From Pedobacter sp. R20-19 (GTDB lineage: Bacteria; Bacteroidota; Bacteroidia; Sphingobacteriales; Sphingobacteriaceae): a stretch of 64,000 nt of DNA. The notes beneath the pieces are model-generated. The model was not told the origin of the DNA. It saw nothing but the letters and a program-made list of their open reading frames with translations, and made no database searches. Every line of letters begins with the position of its first letter. The first letter of the stretch is position 1. The stretch spans positions 487,592 through 551,591 of the forward strand of contig NZ_JCKI01000008.1 in assembly GCF_000708265.2 (NCBI RefSeq), read 5' to 3'. The position numbers and the translations under genes were made by a program. Shown piece by piece: positions 8,736 to 18,085 of this stretch.

Positions 8736-9059
8736 ATGGGAGAATTCGACAACAAGGAAAGAGAAGAAGTTTTTTCAAAGAAAGTAAGAGCAGGCAAGAG
8801 AACTTATTTCTTCGACGTGAAGGCTACTCGCTCAGGTGATTATTATTTAACAGTTACCGAGAGCAAGAAAAGATTAGAAGACGGTGTATTCGTTAAACAT
8901 AAGATTTTCTTGTATAAAGAGGACTTTGAGAAATTTACAGAAGGCTTAAATGAAACTGTTGATTACATTAAATCTCATCAGGATGTGGTTGAAAAACGTT
9001 ATGAATATTCTGAAAATGGAGAACATAGCACCAAAACATCTGACGATTTTTCGTTTTAA
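8736..9059 (+). CDS. PUR family nucleic-acid-binding protein (DUF3276)
   Basis: A 107-residue protein matching bacterial PUR-alpha-like proteins (DUF3276; the Borrelia BpuR family): FSKKVRAGKRTYFFDVKATR, SGDYYLTVTESKKR and the C-terminal FEKFTEGLNETVDYIK helix. Family members bind single-stranded DNA or RNA as dimers. The first possible start at 8676 would add 20 residues of atypical sequence; the ATG at 8736 gives the usual family start MGEFDNKEREEVFSK. A strong terminator follows immediately. Confidence 0.85.
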   Translation: MGEFDNKEREEVFSKKVRAGKRTYFFDVKATRSGDYYLTVTESKKRLEDGVFVKHKIFLYKEDFEKFTEGLNETVDYIKSHQDVVEKRYEYSENGEHSTKTSDDFSF

Positions 9060-9073
9060 TTTAAATATATAAG

Positions 9074-9103
9074 AAAGCCTTTGCGAAAACAAAGGCTTTT
9101 TTT
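9074..9103 (+). terminator. Rho-independent terminator after the PUR gene
   Basis: AAGCCTTTG/CAAAGGCTT with a short CGAAAA loop is followed by a run of T. It ends the + strand transcript of the PUR-type gene. Confidence 0.85.
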
Positions 9104-9144
9104 ATGCATTAAATTTTCAGTAATCTAGAATTGATAAACAGTGT

Positions 9145-9606
9145 TTATGCTACAGCTAGTCCTGCTCCTACTAAAAATATTAATAAAAAGTAGCCAACAA
9201 TTACAGTAATTGTAATGATTCCCCAAAATTTAAACAACGATTTTACATTTTGCATTGCGGTGTTTAAACTTTCCTGATTTCCAAATAGCACGCCTTGTTT
9301 TCCATTGTTGGAGATTCTAAACAGTAACAAGCTTGGATAGAAATAAAACAGCCCTAAAATTAGATAAACAATGGTTATAGCGGTTGAACTTCCTTGCCCT
9401 AAAGTACCTAATTGTTTGGCCAGCATTGGATTGCTTGCAATCATTGATGGGATCGAAAACGAAATTAAAACCAGCAGTGCTGAAAACACAAATCCAACAA
9501 TCGATAAAAATTTCGCCCATTTGGTGATATCATAAAGGTAACTACGCATTTCTTCTGTTACCACTAATTTCACTTCCTGAGGTACACCCTCCTCTAAATC
9601 TTCCAT
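9145..9606 (-). CDS. DUF5362-type small membrane protein
   Basis: A 153-residue protein with four predicted membrane helices (about residues 34-56, 75-96 and 125-152, with a weaker one between) and a short acidic cytoplasmic N-terminus. The pattern VTEEMRSYLYDITKWAKFLSI and the central SLNTAMQNVKSLFKFWG segment match the DUF5362 family of Bacteroidota. No function is known. It stands alone, convergent with the PUR gene and divergent from ychF. Confidence 0.65.
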   Translation of the reverse strand: MEDLEEGVPQEVKLVVTEEMRSYLYDITKWAKFLSIVGFVFSALLVLISFSIPSMIASNPMLAKQLGTLGQGSSTAITIVYLILGLFYFYPSLLLFRISNNGKQGVLFGNQESLNTAMQNVKSLFKFWGIITITVIVGYFLLIFLVGAGLAVA

Positions 9607-9667
9607 ATTAATAATTGTAATTTTGGATAAACTTAGATAAAATATCCATCTGCTACAAATAACCTGC

Positions 9668-9698
9668 TTTAATTAAAGAGTTTAAAAGCTTATCTTTG
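9668..9698 (+). promoter_or_regulatory. Predicted ychF promoter
   Basis: TATCTTTG at 9691-9698 is an exact TAnnTTTG match. A near -33 element (TTTA, 9668-9671) lies exactly 19 bases upstream. Transcription would begin near 9703, placing the heptamer array in the 5' leader. Confidence 0.6.
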
Positions 9699-9707
9699 CC
9701 GCCTGAA

Positions 9708-9763
9708 AAAGGTGAAAGGTGAAAGGTGAAAGGTGAAAGGTGAAAGGTGAAAGGTGAAAGGTG
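9708..9763 (+). repeat. Heptanucleotide tandem repeat, eight copies of AAAGGTG
   Basis: Eight perfect, uninterrupted copies of AAAGGTG run from 9708 to 9763, followed by a ninth imperfect unit (AAAGCGT). The array lies between the predicted ychF promoter and its ATG at 9794. Such arrays change length by slipped-strand mispairing. Confidence 0.95.
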
Positions 9764-9793
9764 AAAGCGTAAATCGTAAATTAAAAAATATAA

Positions 9794-10894
9794 ATGGCAT
9801 TACAATGTGGTATAGTTGGTCTACCAAACGTAGGTAAATCGACGCTTTTTAACTGTTTATCCAATGCAAAGGCGCAAGCTGCAAACTTCCCTTTTTGTAC
9901 TATAGAACCCAATGTTGGTGTAATTACGGTACCGGATGACAGGCTAACCAAACTGGCCGAGCTGGTTAAACCTAACAAAGTACAGCCTAATACTATTGAA
10001 ATTGTAGATATTGCAGGTTTAGTTAAGGGAGCATCGAAGGGTGAAGGTTTAGGTAACCAGTTTTTAGGAAATATACGGGCTACAAATGCGATCATTCATG
10101 TTTTACGTTGTTTTGATGATGGTAATGTGATCCATGTTGATGGTTCAGTTGATCCTATCCGTGATAAAGAAATTATTGATACAGAATTACAGCTAAAGGA
10201 TTTGGATACGGTTGACAAGCGCATCCAGAAGGTAGAAAAAATGGCTAAAACTGGTGGTGATAAGGATGCAAAACGCACTTATGAAATATTATCAGTTGTA
10301 AAAACACACTTAGAAAATGGCAAATCTATCCGTACTGCTTCTTTAGCACAAGAAGATTTCGACTATATTGAAGACTTGGGCTTATTAACTCAAAAGCCAG
10401 TAATGTACGTTTGTAATGTAGATGAAGCTTCTGTAGTAACCGGAAACAAATACGTTGATCTGGTAAAAGCAAGCGTAGCTGATGAGCGTGCCGAAGTGTT
10501 GGTTATCTCTGCAAAAATTGAATCTGAAATTGCAGAATTGGATAGCTATGAAGAACGTCAGGAGTTTTTAGCTGATTTAGGCTTGGATGAATCTGGCGTA
10601 AATAAATTAATTCGTACAGCCTATAAATTATTAAACCTTTATACTTATTTCACTGCAGGTGTTCAGGAAGTTCGTGCATGGACCATTACCAAAGGTTTTA
10701 CTGCTCCTCAGGCTGCAGGTGTAATCCACACTGATTTCGAAAAAGGCTTTATTCGTGCAGAAGTAATTAAATATAATGATTTCGTTACTTTAGGTTCAGA
10801 AAATGCTTGTAAAGATGCTGGTAAACTAGGTGTTGAAGGCAAAACTTACGTGGTAGAAGATGGAGATATTATGCACTTCAGGTTTAACGTTTAA
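9794..10894 (+). CDS. ychF: Redox-responsive ATPase YchF (Obg family)
   Basis: A 366-residue P-loop protein of the Obg/YchF group. It carries G1 GIVGLPNVGKSTLFN, G3-like DIAGLVKGASKGEG, a helical insertion, and a C-terminal TGS domain (LLNLYTYFTAG, RAWTITKGFTAPQAAG). YchF binds ATP rather than GTP, associates with ribosomes and is a negative regulator of oxidative-stress defence in E. coli. Length is normal. Its predicted leader contains the heptamer array at 9708-9763, and its stop codon lies inside the first, partial unit of a 62-bp repeat. Confidence 0.95.
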   Translation: MALQCGIVGLPNVGKSTLFNCLSNAKAQAANFPFCTIEPNVGVITVPDDRLTKLAELVKPNKVQPNTIEIVDIAGLVKGASKGEGLGNQFLGNIRATNAIIHVLRCFDDGNVIHVDGSVDPIRDKEIIDTELQLKDLDTVDKRIQKVEKMAKTGGDKDAKRTYEILSVVKTHLENGKSIRTASLAQEDFDYIEDLGLLTQKPVMYVCNVDEASVVTGNKYVDLVKASVADERAEVLVISAKIESEIAELDSYEERQEFLADLGLDESGVNKLIRTAYKLLNLYTYFTAGVQEVRAWTITKGFTAPQAAGVIHTDFEKGFIRAEVIKYNDFVTLGSENACKDAGKLGVEGKTYVVEDGDIMHFRFNV

Positions 10895-11036
10895 TAATCA
10901 AGAGTTAGTGACTTTAATAATCAAAAGTTACTAACTTTTATTGTCAACCGACTGGGAAAATTAGTAACTCTATCTTTAATAATCAAGAGTTACTAACTTT
11001 TACTGTCAACCAATTTGGAAAGTTAGTAACTCTAAT
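10890..11036. repeat. 62-bp tandem repeat (two full units plus a partial), each a hairpin
   Basis: Units 10913-10974 and 10975-11036 are near-identical; a truncated third unit (10890-10912) overlaps the ychF stop. Each unit contains an inverted repeat. In the second it is perfect: GAGTTACTAACTTT (10987-11000) with AAAGTTAGTAACTC (11019-11032) and an 18-base loop. It lies between convergent ychF and a HAD gene and could act as a bidirectional terminator, but lacks a clear T-run. Confidence 0.85.
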
Positions 11037-11075
11037 GTCTAAATATTCCTCGACATTAACAATTCAAATACTGGC

Positions 11076-11693
11076 CTAAATCTCCAATCCATAAGCCGCA
11101 AGCTGCACCTTAGTATCTTCATAACTGGTATGATAAATCCCTTGCAATCCTAAACCTTCAGCTACCTGAACAAAAAGCATCCGGTCATCAATATATAAAC
11201 TGGTCGCAACATCACTTTGCGAAATATCTATCGCAACTTTGAAAATATCAGCATCGGGTTTACGGAAGTGTACAAAACTGGATGATACAAAGAAATCTAC
11301 AAATTCATTCAATTTAAAGGTATTGATTCGGTATTGATTAAGTTCTCTGCCCTCATTGCTGATTACTGCAACCTTTAAATTGTATTTCCTCTTCAAATCG
11401 CAGATTAACTGAATCATTTCTGGATAGGGCAATGATTTTTTGAACATAAATTCTTTAAAATCATCATAAGTAAAGTTCCGTGGTTTAAAAAATACGATCC
11501 GTTCCAGATATTCATCAAGTGTTAATTTTCCAACCTCGTAAGTATCAAAGGTTAAATGGTGACGTTCTTCTAAATCAACTGAATCTAAATCAAAAAGCAC
11601 TGAGGCTTCTCCCCTGGCGTGCCTGTCCCAACCATTGGTAAGCAATACGCCACCAATATCTGTAAAAAGTGTGGTTATTTTCTTTTCCATCAT
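11076..11693 (-). CDS. HAD family hydrolase (subfamily IA-like)
   Basis: A 205-residue haloacid-dehalogenase-fold protein. Motif I is TLFTDIGGVLLTN, where the second Asp of the usual DxD is replaced by Gly (DIG), motif II lies in VAVISNEGRE, the Lys in HFRKPDADIFKVA and motif IV in SLYIDDRMLFVQVAEGLG. The DxG form is common in the YihX-type branch. Likely a phosphatase of unknown substrate. It is 5 bp downstream of mgtE on the same strand, suggesting co-transcription. Confidence 0.82.
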   Translation of the reverse strand: MMEKKITTLFTDIGGVLLTNGWDRHARGEASVLFDLDSVDLEERHHLTFDTYEVGKLTLDEYLERIVFFKPRNFTYDDFKEFMFKKSLPYPEMIQLICDLKRKYNLKVAVISNEGRELNQYRINTFKLNEFVDFFVSSSFVHFRKPDADIFKVAIDISQSDVATSLYIDDRMLFVQVAEGLGLQGIYHTSYEDTKVQLAAYGLEI

Positions 11694-11698
11694 TCTGT

Positions 11699-13075
11699 TT
11701 ATAATAAAACTCCTTTTAAAATTAATACGGCTACGCTAAAGTAGATAACAATACCGGTTACATCCACCATGGTTGCCACAAATGGTGCTGATGAGGTTGC
11801 CGGATCGAGCTTAAGCTTTTTAAGAATAATGGGCATCATAGAACCGATTAAACTCCCCCATAATACAATACCAACCAGTGTAAAAAATATGGTGGAAGCG
11901 ATTAAGAAAAAATGTGGCCCGTAATCATATAGGTGAAGTTGTTGCCAGGTGATGATGCGGATGAAGCCTATTGTTCCTAATATTACGCCAAGCATGGTTC
12001 CAGAAATCAGCTCGCGGCGCATTACACGCCACCATTCTGCAATAGTTACTTCTCCAAGTGCCATCGCCTGTATAATCAATGTTGAAGCCTGCGAACCACT
12101 ATTACCACCACTACTCATAATTAAGGGAATAAATAATGAAAGTACTACAGCCTTTTCGAGTTCTATTTCAAAGTGCTGCATCGCTGTTGCGGTTAACATC
12201 TCCCCTAAAAAGAGTACAATTAACCACCCTGCACGTTTCTTTACCAATTTTAAAATCGGAATATCTAAGTAGGGTTCATCCAAAGCTTCTGTACCACCAA
12301 TCTTGTGCATATCTTCAGTATACTCTTCATTAGCAATCCAAAGGATATCATCAACTGTTACAATCCCCAAAAGGATATTATTTTCATCCACAACAGGTAA
12401 AGCAACCCGATTATTCATCCTAAAAATGTTAATGGCATCTTCCTGTGGATCATTTGCCTTTAAAGCGATAAAACGTTTGTCGGTTAATTCCCCAATTATC
12501 GAATCCGGATCTGCCAGTAAAACTTCACGAATTCTGATATCATCCAGCAATACGCCATCTTTATCGATTACATATACCACATCAATAGTTTCGGAGTTTT
12601 TTCCATAACGACGGATATGAGATAGCACCCTTGCTACAGACCATTCTGGTTTTACAGCAATATAATCTGGCGTCATTAACCGGCCAATACTATATTCGTT
12701 ATAACCTAAAAGCGCAAGTGATTCTTTACGCTCTTCGGATGGTAAAAGAGAAATCATTTTCTTTACCACATCACCTTTCATCTCGCCAAAAAGTGCGGTA
12801 CGATCATCAGGTGGTAAATCTTTTATAATTTGATTTAACTTATTACCTGAAAGCTTTTTAATGATCCGTTCCTGGGTAGGAAAATCGAGAATACGGAATA
12901 CGTTTACAGCCCTGTTGAGGGAAATGGTTTCAATGAATTTGGCTGCACATTGTGGAAGTTCATCAATCAATTCTTCTACATCAGAGATATTCAGCCCATC
13001 AAGATATTTCTTTAAGGCAATATCGTCTTGTTTTTCAAGTAGTTCCTGAACCTCTTCTACAACCATTTCTTCCAT
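11699..13075 (-). CDS. mgtE: Magnesium transporter MgtE
   Basis: A 458-residue Mg2+ channel of the inner membrane. The order is an N-terminal superhelical domain, two CBS domains (MTPDYIAVKPEWS to about residue 260) that sense cytosolic Mg2+, and five C-terminal helices including the signature SSGGNSGSQASTLIIQAMAL. Closing of the pore at high Mg2+ is known for the family. The ATG at 13075 is used; a TTG at 13081 adds two residues. A 514-bp spacer separates it from the divergent SusC gene. Confidence 0.95.
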   Translation of the reverse strand: MEEMVVEEVQELLEKQDDIALKKYLDGLNISDVEELIDELPQCAAKFIETISLNRAVNVFRILDFPTQERIIKKLSGNKLNQIIKDLPPDDRTALFGEMKGDVVKKMISLLPSEERKESLALLGYNEYSIGRLMTPDYIAVKPEWSVARVLSHIRRYGKNSETIDVVYVIDKDGVLLDDIRIREVLLADPDSIIGELTDKRFIALKANDPQEDAINIFRMNNRVALPVVDENNILLGIVTVDDILWIANEEYTEDMHKIGGTEALDEPYLDIPILKLVKKRAGWLIVLFLGEMLTATAMQHFEIELEKAVVLSLFIPLIMSSGGNSGSQASTLIIQAMALGEVTIAEWWRVMRRELISGTMLGVILGTIGFIRIITWQQLHLYDYGPHFFLIASTIFFTLVGIVLWGSLIGSMMPIILKKLKLDPATSSAPFVATMVDVTGIVIYFSVAVLILKGVLL

Positions 13076-13589
13076 AAACAACTATTTAATTTAATACATG
13101 CCAAAACCTCTGTTAGCGGTTCGCAAAGGTGCATTTTTATTTTTTAAAAAGCCAATGGTGCATCTTTTAATTCATGATGTATGTGGTCTAAATAATCGCT
13201 AAAAGCCTTTAAATGAAATGATATTGATCTTCAAACATGAGGATTTAATAATTCTTTAATATTATGGACATACCGATATCGCCGCCTCAAAAATTTGGAA
13301 CTACTTTTCATTTTCTACTTCACCATTAAAGTATGGTTTTGATTTTTCAGGCAAAAAAAATTATAGATCGTATTACCATGTTAAAAGTGTAAGCTTCATT
13401 GTTGAGAATGCTGAAATTATGAAATTAAGGATTAATAGGAGTTCATTATTGTACACATTTTATACTTCCATCCGATGCTTTTAACATTTGCGTAACATTC
13501 TTGTTAAATTATGGTTAATACCTGATAAAATCCTCAAATGATCTGGATTGTAAGTCACTTAAATTTGAGCAGACTAACAACCAAACTAC
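13076..13589. other. Intergenic region between mgtE and SusC gene
   Basis: This spacer separates divergent genes. It contains a 74-codon open stretch without a usable start (13260-13484, + strand) that I do not accept as a gene, and a -7 element for the SusC gene at 13560-13567. I see no RNA gene, repeat or strong hairpin. Confidence 0.5.
13560..13567 (+). promoter_or_regulatory. -7 promoter element of the SusC/SusD operon
   Basis: TAAATTTG matches TAnnTTTG and lies 22 bases before the SusC ATG. No convincing -33 element is seen 19 bases upstream, as can occur at regulated promoters. Confidence 0.4.
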
Positions 13590-16500
13590 ATGATAACCAA
13601 ACTCAAAACTGCCTTTCTTGCAGTAGCTATGCTCTGTTTTATACAGTTGCAAGCTCAAACGTCTCTCATTAGTGGTACAATTACAACTGCTGATGGAATG
13701 CCCATACCCGGCATTTCAGTTAAGGTAAAAGGTACATCCCAGGGCGTATCAACAGATGCTCAAGGAAAATTTTCTATTAAGAGCGCTAATCCATCTGTAC
13801 TCATCATTAGCGGAATAGGCTACCAGACCAGAGAATTTGCCTATACCGGGCAAAGTACGTTGTCCATTGAGCTCAAAGATGATCAGCAGAACCTAAACGA
13901 AGTAGTGGTTACCGCATTGGGCGTTAGGCGTGAAAAACGTAACCTTACTTACAGTTCGCAAGAGGTAAAAGGAGAACAACTCACCCAAACTAAAGAACCC
14001 AATCTAGTAAATGCACTGGCGGGTAAAGTTTCAGGCGTACAAATTACCAGTTCATCCGGTACACCAGGCAGCTCATCCAGAATTGTAATTAGGGGTGCCA
14101 ATTCCCTTTACGGAAATAATGAAGCTTTAATGGTAATCGATGGTATTCCTGTAAACAATGATGAAACAGGAAACCTGAATTCAGGTCCGGGAACGAATAG
14201 AATAGCAGATTTGGATCCTAATATTATTGAAAGTATCAACGTTTTAAAAGGAGGAGCAGCCACGGCACTTTATGGTTCTGATGGTGCAAAAGGTGTCATA
14301 ATTATCACTACAAAGACCGGAATGCAAAACAAGAAACCTACATTAAGTTTTTCATCTTCATTCTCTCTAGAGACACCATTGTTACCGGAGATTCAGAATA
14401 AATATTCGCTAGGATCAAACGGGGTGTACTTTGATGGCGTAAATCAAAAAACAAGTACCTCTTGGGGAGCAAGAATGGATACCCTCAAAATAAACGGGCA
14501 ACCGGCAAAGGTTTATGATCAATCAGATTTATTCTTCAGAACCGGCAAAACCTATACCAATACCATCGGCCTAAATGGTGGTGGTGCATCAGGTACTTAT
14601 TTCCTATCCTATACCAATCTTTCGCAAGATGGTACGGTACCACAAACCTCCTTTGACAGAAATACGGTTTTTGGAAAATTCAGCACACAAATACTTAAAA
14701 ACCTTGACGTTACTTTTTCTCTTAATTATGCCAACACTAAAAACAATAGATTACCTGAAGGTTATGCTTTAGAGAGTCCGGTTTGGACAATCTTTACCGC
14801 ACCAGTCTCTTATGACCTTCAACCTTCACTTAATTCAGACGGGACACAACGGTTATACCGTTTTTCAAGAAACAATCCGTACTGGGTATTGGATAATATT
14901 AGCAACACATCAGTAGTTAATCGGTTTTTACCCACTTTTAATGCCAACTATAAGCCATTGAGCTGGTTAACCATTACAGAACGTTTTGGTGCTGATGTAT
15001 ATACCGAACAAGGGAAGTATCATGAATCTTTACTTTCTGTATCAAATCCCAATGGTAGGATAGTAAACAGTAATTCAAATTTCAGACAATATAACAATGA
15101 CTTAATTATCGGAGCCAATCACAGCTTTGGCGATTTTAATATCGATGCCATTTTAGGTAATAATATCATCTCTACCTATTATGAAAATGCTTATGCCAAC
15201 GGACTTGGGATTACTGTTCCCGGATTTGATAACATAGGATCTACTTCTACGGTTAAATTTACGGAAACCAGCTACTTAAGTAGAAAAATAGGATTTTATC
15301 TACAATCTAATATCGATTATAAAAGGTTCCTGATTCTTTCTCTTACCGGACGGTATGACGGAACTTCTGTATTGGCCAAAAACAATAGCTTTTATCCTTA
15401 TGGATCTGCAGCTACAAGTTTTATTTTCTCTAATTTCTTTTCAAAAGAAGTTTCCGATATCATGAGTTTTGGAAAGTTAAGGGTATCATATAGTACCGTT
15501 GGAAATGCCAGTATTGGCCCATATAGCCTGCTTACACCTTATGAATCACAAACAGTAAGAAACATCGCCTTTCCATATCAAGGTCAATCGGGCTTTTTGA
15601 TTAGTACGGTATTAAGTGATCCTAACTTAAAAAATGAACGGATTAACGAATTTGAGGTAGGCCTGGAAACTGGTTTCTTTAAAAACCGTATAGGTTTGGA
15701 AGTAACTTATTTCGATAAAAAGACCGTAAACGGAATTATTCCTAACGTAGCACTTGCGCCTTCAACAGGATTTAATTCAACCAGTGTAAATACCGCATCC
15801 ATGCGCAACAGAGGCATAGAAGTACTTTTAAATGCTAAACCCATTAAAACAGAAAATTTTAGCTGGGATTTGACATTAAATTATAGCAGAATCAGAAATA
15901 AAGTATTGTCTATCTATAATAACCTGAACCAGATTGGTAATGGTTTTACCTTTATTCTGGCCAATCAACCTTATGGTGTAATTTATGGAACCCGTTATGC
16001 CAGAAACAGTGAGGGCAAATTATCCATAGGTGATGATGGATTACCATTCGCAGCAGATGAGCAAGGCATCATTGGTAACATTAATCCGGATTGGATGGGC
16101 GGCATTATCAATAACTTTAAGTACAAGCAATTTACCTTAAGTTTCTCTTTTGATATGAAAAAAGGTGGTGATATTCAGAATAATGTTGATGGCTATGGCT
16201 ATTTTTACGGTACACCAAAAGTAACTGAAAACCGTGAACCACGCGTAGTAGAAGGCGTTAATGCCACCACCGGGTTACCCAATACAGTGTCAGTTTCTGG
16301 CCAGGCTTATTACCAAAGAATTAATAGTATCCTCGAATCCGTAATTCAGGATGGTACTTACGTTAAATTAAGAAATGTAAGTTTTGGATATAATTTCAAA
16401 CCAACCTGGCTTCAAAAAACACCATTTAAAACGATGGGCATACAGGTTACAGGTAGAAATTTATGGATTTACGCACCACACTTTACTGGTGGAGACCCTG

Positions 16501-16601
16501 AGGTAAGTTCATTTGGCTCTTCCAATGGTTCGCAGGGAATTTATTCCTTCTCTACCCCTACTTCTAGATCAGTAGATTTTAGTTTGAAGTTAACACTGTA
16601 A
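13590..16601 (+). CDS. SusC/RagA family TonB-linked outer membrane transporter
   Basis: A 1003-residue outer membrane protein with a signal peptide (cleavage after about residue 22, QLQAQ), an N-terminal carboxypeptidase-D regulatory-like domain (ISGTITTADGMPIPGISVKV), the SusC motif LNEVVVTALGVRREKRNLTY, a plug domain (IRGANSLYGNNEALMVIDGI) and a long 22-strand-type barrel. It imports a bound glycan or peptide with a SusD lid using TonB energy. The SusD gene follows after 22 bp. No glycosidase, sigma/anti-sigma pair or other enzyme lies beside it, so the substrate cannot be inferred. Confidence 0.95.
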   Translation: MITKLKTAFLAVAMLCFIQLQAQTSLISGTITTADGMPIPGISVKVKGTSQGVSTDAQGKFSIKSANPSVLIISGIGYQTREFAYTGQSTLSIELKDDQQNLNEVVVTALGVRREKRNLTYSSQEVKGEQLTQTKEPNLVNALAGKVSGVQITSSSGTPGSSSRIVIRGANSLYGNNEALMVIDGIPVNNDETGNLNSGPGTNRIADLDPNIIESINVLKGGAATALYGSDGAKGVIIITTKTGMQNKKPTLSFSSSFSLETPLLPEIQNKYSLGSNGVYFDGVNQKTSTSWGARMDTLKINGQPAKVYDQSDLFFRTGKTYTNTIGLNGGGASGTYFLSYTNLSQDGTVPQTSFDRNTVFGKFSTQILKNLDVTFSLNYANTKNNRLPEGYALESPVWTIFTAPVSYDLQPSLNSDGTQRLYRFSRNNPYWVLDNISNTSVVNRFLPTFNANYKPLSWLTITERFGADVYTEQGKYHESLLSVSNPNGRIVNSNSNFRQYNNDLIIGANHSFGDFNIDAILGNNIISTYYENAYANGLGITVPGFDNIGSTSTVKFTETSYLSRKIGFYLQSNIDYKRFLILSLTGRYDGTSVLAKNNSFYPYGSAATSFIFSNFFSKEVSDIMSFGKLRVSYSTVGNASIGPYSLLTPYESQTVRNIAFPYQGQSGFLISTVLSDPNLKNERINEFEVGLETGFFKNRIGLEVTYFDKKTVNGIIPNVALAPSTGFNSTSVNTASMRNRGIEVLLNAKPIKTENFSWDLTLNYSRIRNKVLSIYNNLNQIGNGFTFILANQPYGVIYGTRYARNSEGKLSIGDDGLPFAADEQGIIGNINPDWMGGIINNFKYKQFTLSFSFDMKKGGDIQNNVDGYGYFYGTPKVTENREPRVVEGVNATTGLPNTVSVSGQAYYQRINSILESVIQDGTYVKLRNVSFGYNFKPTWLQKTPFKTMGIQVTGRNLWIYAPHFTGGDPEVSSFGSSNGSQGIYSFSTPTSRSVDFSLKLTL

Positions 16602-16623
16602 GCACCACATAGCAATAATCAAC

Positions 16624-18021
16624 ATGAAAAAGATATATTATATTCTAAGTTTTGCATTGATCACAGCTTTTGCTGGCTGCAAAAAATATATAGATGTGAA
16701 TAATGACCCGAACAGGCCAATTGATGTTAAGGAATCGTTAATGCTTCCCCCTATTCAAATGCTTATTTCGCAAAACATAAATGCATCTGGTGATGGAAAC
16801 CTGAGTGTGATTCTTCAGCAATACCTGCAGGTGATGGCCCTAAACCAGGTGGCTCCTAATTTTGGCACTTATCAAATGTATAATGTAGATATGGATGGCG
16901 ATTGGAATAGCATATACGTTCGTACCTTAAATAACCTCAATTTGTTGGGTACAAAAGCAACCACCAATGGTAATTTAAATTATGCCGCGATTTCGAAAAT
17001 ACTCAGTGCCTATACTTTAGGTTATACCACAGATGCTTTTGGCGATATTCCCTACAGTCAGGCTTTTAAAGGAAAAGAAATACTTACCCCTGTATACGAT
17101 TCGCAACAGCAGATTTACATACAAATACAGCAGTTATTGGATGAAGGCATTGCAGATATAGACAAAAAGGCGGGTTTAGCTCCTGGCGCAGATGACCTTA
17201 TCTATCTTGGCAATATGGCGAAATGGAAAAAGCTGGCCTATACCCTAAAAGCACGCTACTACATGCACCTTACCAAGGCACCAGGTACAACTGCAGCAGC
17301 ACAGGCACAACTTGCTTTAACAGCACTGAGCAATGGTATGCAAAGTAACGACGACGATTTTAAAATAGCATTCAGTGGTGCTGCAGGTGCTGAAAATCCA
17401 TGGCAGCAGAATTTTCTACCAAGCAGTACATTCGTTCTGGCAAATACTTTTGTTGATCAGCTTAAATTGAGAAATGACCCCAGACTCAGCAAAATGGTTA
17501 AACCTGCCGTTCAAACGGGTTTATACACCGGCAGGCAGATTGGACTTGAAGAAATCGGCAGTTTGGAATCCTATTCTATTCCGGCAGATTTTTATGCCGG
17601 CGCCAGTGCAAGTAACTATCTGGTTAATTATACGGAGGCTGCTTTCTTAAAAGCTGAAGCTACTTTGATCATTTCAGGAGCCAATGCCGCACAACCATTT
17701 TATGTGGAGGGTGTTCAGCGCCATATGGAAAAATTAGGTATAAATACAACTGACATCAACAATTATTTGGCTACAAGAGGATCACTAAATGCTAGCAATG
17801 CCATAAAATTAATTATGGAGGAAAAATCTGTGTCTAATTTTCTAAATCCAGAAAACTACACAGACTGGCGTCGTACCGGATTCCCTGTTTTATCAAAAGT
17901 AAAAAATGCATTATCAGAAATTCCGAGGAGGGTTTTGTATCCAAATTCTGAAATCATCTCCAATCCTCAACCGCAGCAAAAAGCTAAAATTACAGATCGC
18001 CTATGGTGGGATATTAATTAA
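16624..18021 (+). CDS. SusD/RagB family surface lipoprotein
   Basis: A 465-residue lipoprotein: signal peptide with lipobox Cys in AFAGCKKYIDVNNDPN, then a TPR-rich SusD-like fold (YLQVMALNQVAPNFG, the KWKKLAYTLKARYYMHLTKA helix) and the typical C-terminal ENYTDWRRTGFPVL. The sequence fits the SusD-like subfamily 2 (PF12771-type). It forms the substrate-capturing lid over the SusC channel. It is the last gene of the pair and is followed by a clear terminator. Confidence 0.93.
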   Translation: MKKIYYILSFALITAFAGCKKYIDVNNDPNRPIDVKESLMLPPIQMLISQNINASGDGNLSVILQQYLQVMALNQVAPNFGTYQMYNVDMDGDWNSIYVRTLNNLNLLGTKATTNGNLNYAAISKILSAYTLGYTTDAFGDIPYSQAFKGKEILTPVYDSQQQIYIQIQQLLDEGIADIDKKAGLAPGADDLIYLGNMAKWKKLAYTLKARYYMHLTKAPGTTAAAQAQLALTALSNGMQSNDDDFKIAFSGAAGAENPWQQNFLPSSTFVLANTFVDQLKLRNDPRLSKMVKPAVQTGLYTGRQIGLEEIGSLESYSIPADFYAGASASNYLVNYTEAAFLKAEATLIISGANAAQPFYVEGVQRHMEKLGINTTDINNYLATRGSLNASNAIKLIMEEKSVSNFLNPENYTDWRRTGFPVLSKVKNALSEIPRRVLYPNSEIISNPQPQQKAKITDRLWWDIN

Positions 18022-18046
18022 AAATATTTTTTAACCAATTATTATG

Positions 18047-18085
18047 GAGGTTGCGTCATTGATAAAATGATCAACCTCTTTTTTT
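18047..18085 (+). terminator. Rho-independent terminator after susD-like gene
   Basis: GAGGTTG (18047-18053) pairs with CAACCTC (18072-18078), with an inner TCAT/ATGA stem, followed by seven T residues. Confidence 0.85.

Noticed and set aside
9708..9763. Short regular repeats that could suggest a CRISPR array
   Set aside because: The unit is 7 nt with no spacers, and no cas genes are present. It is a simple tandem repeat.
11949..13049. Several open frames antisense to mgtE
   Set aside because: They lie entirely within a well-conserved gene on the other strand and show no family motifs; they are shadows.
13260..13484. A 74-codon open stretch on the + strand before the SusC gene with protein-like composition
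   Set aside because: It has no usable start codon near its beginning, no recognisable motif, and open stretches of this length are common by chance in the window.
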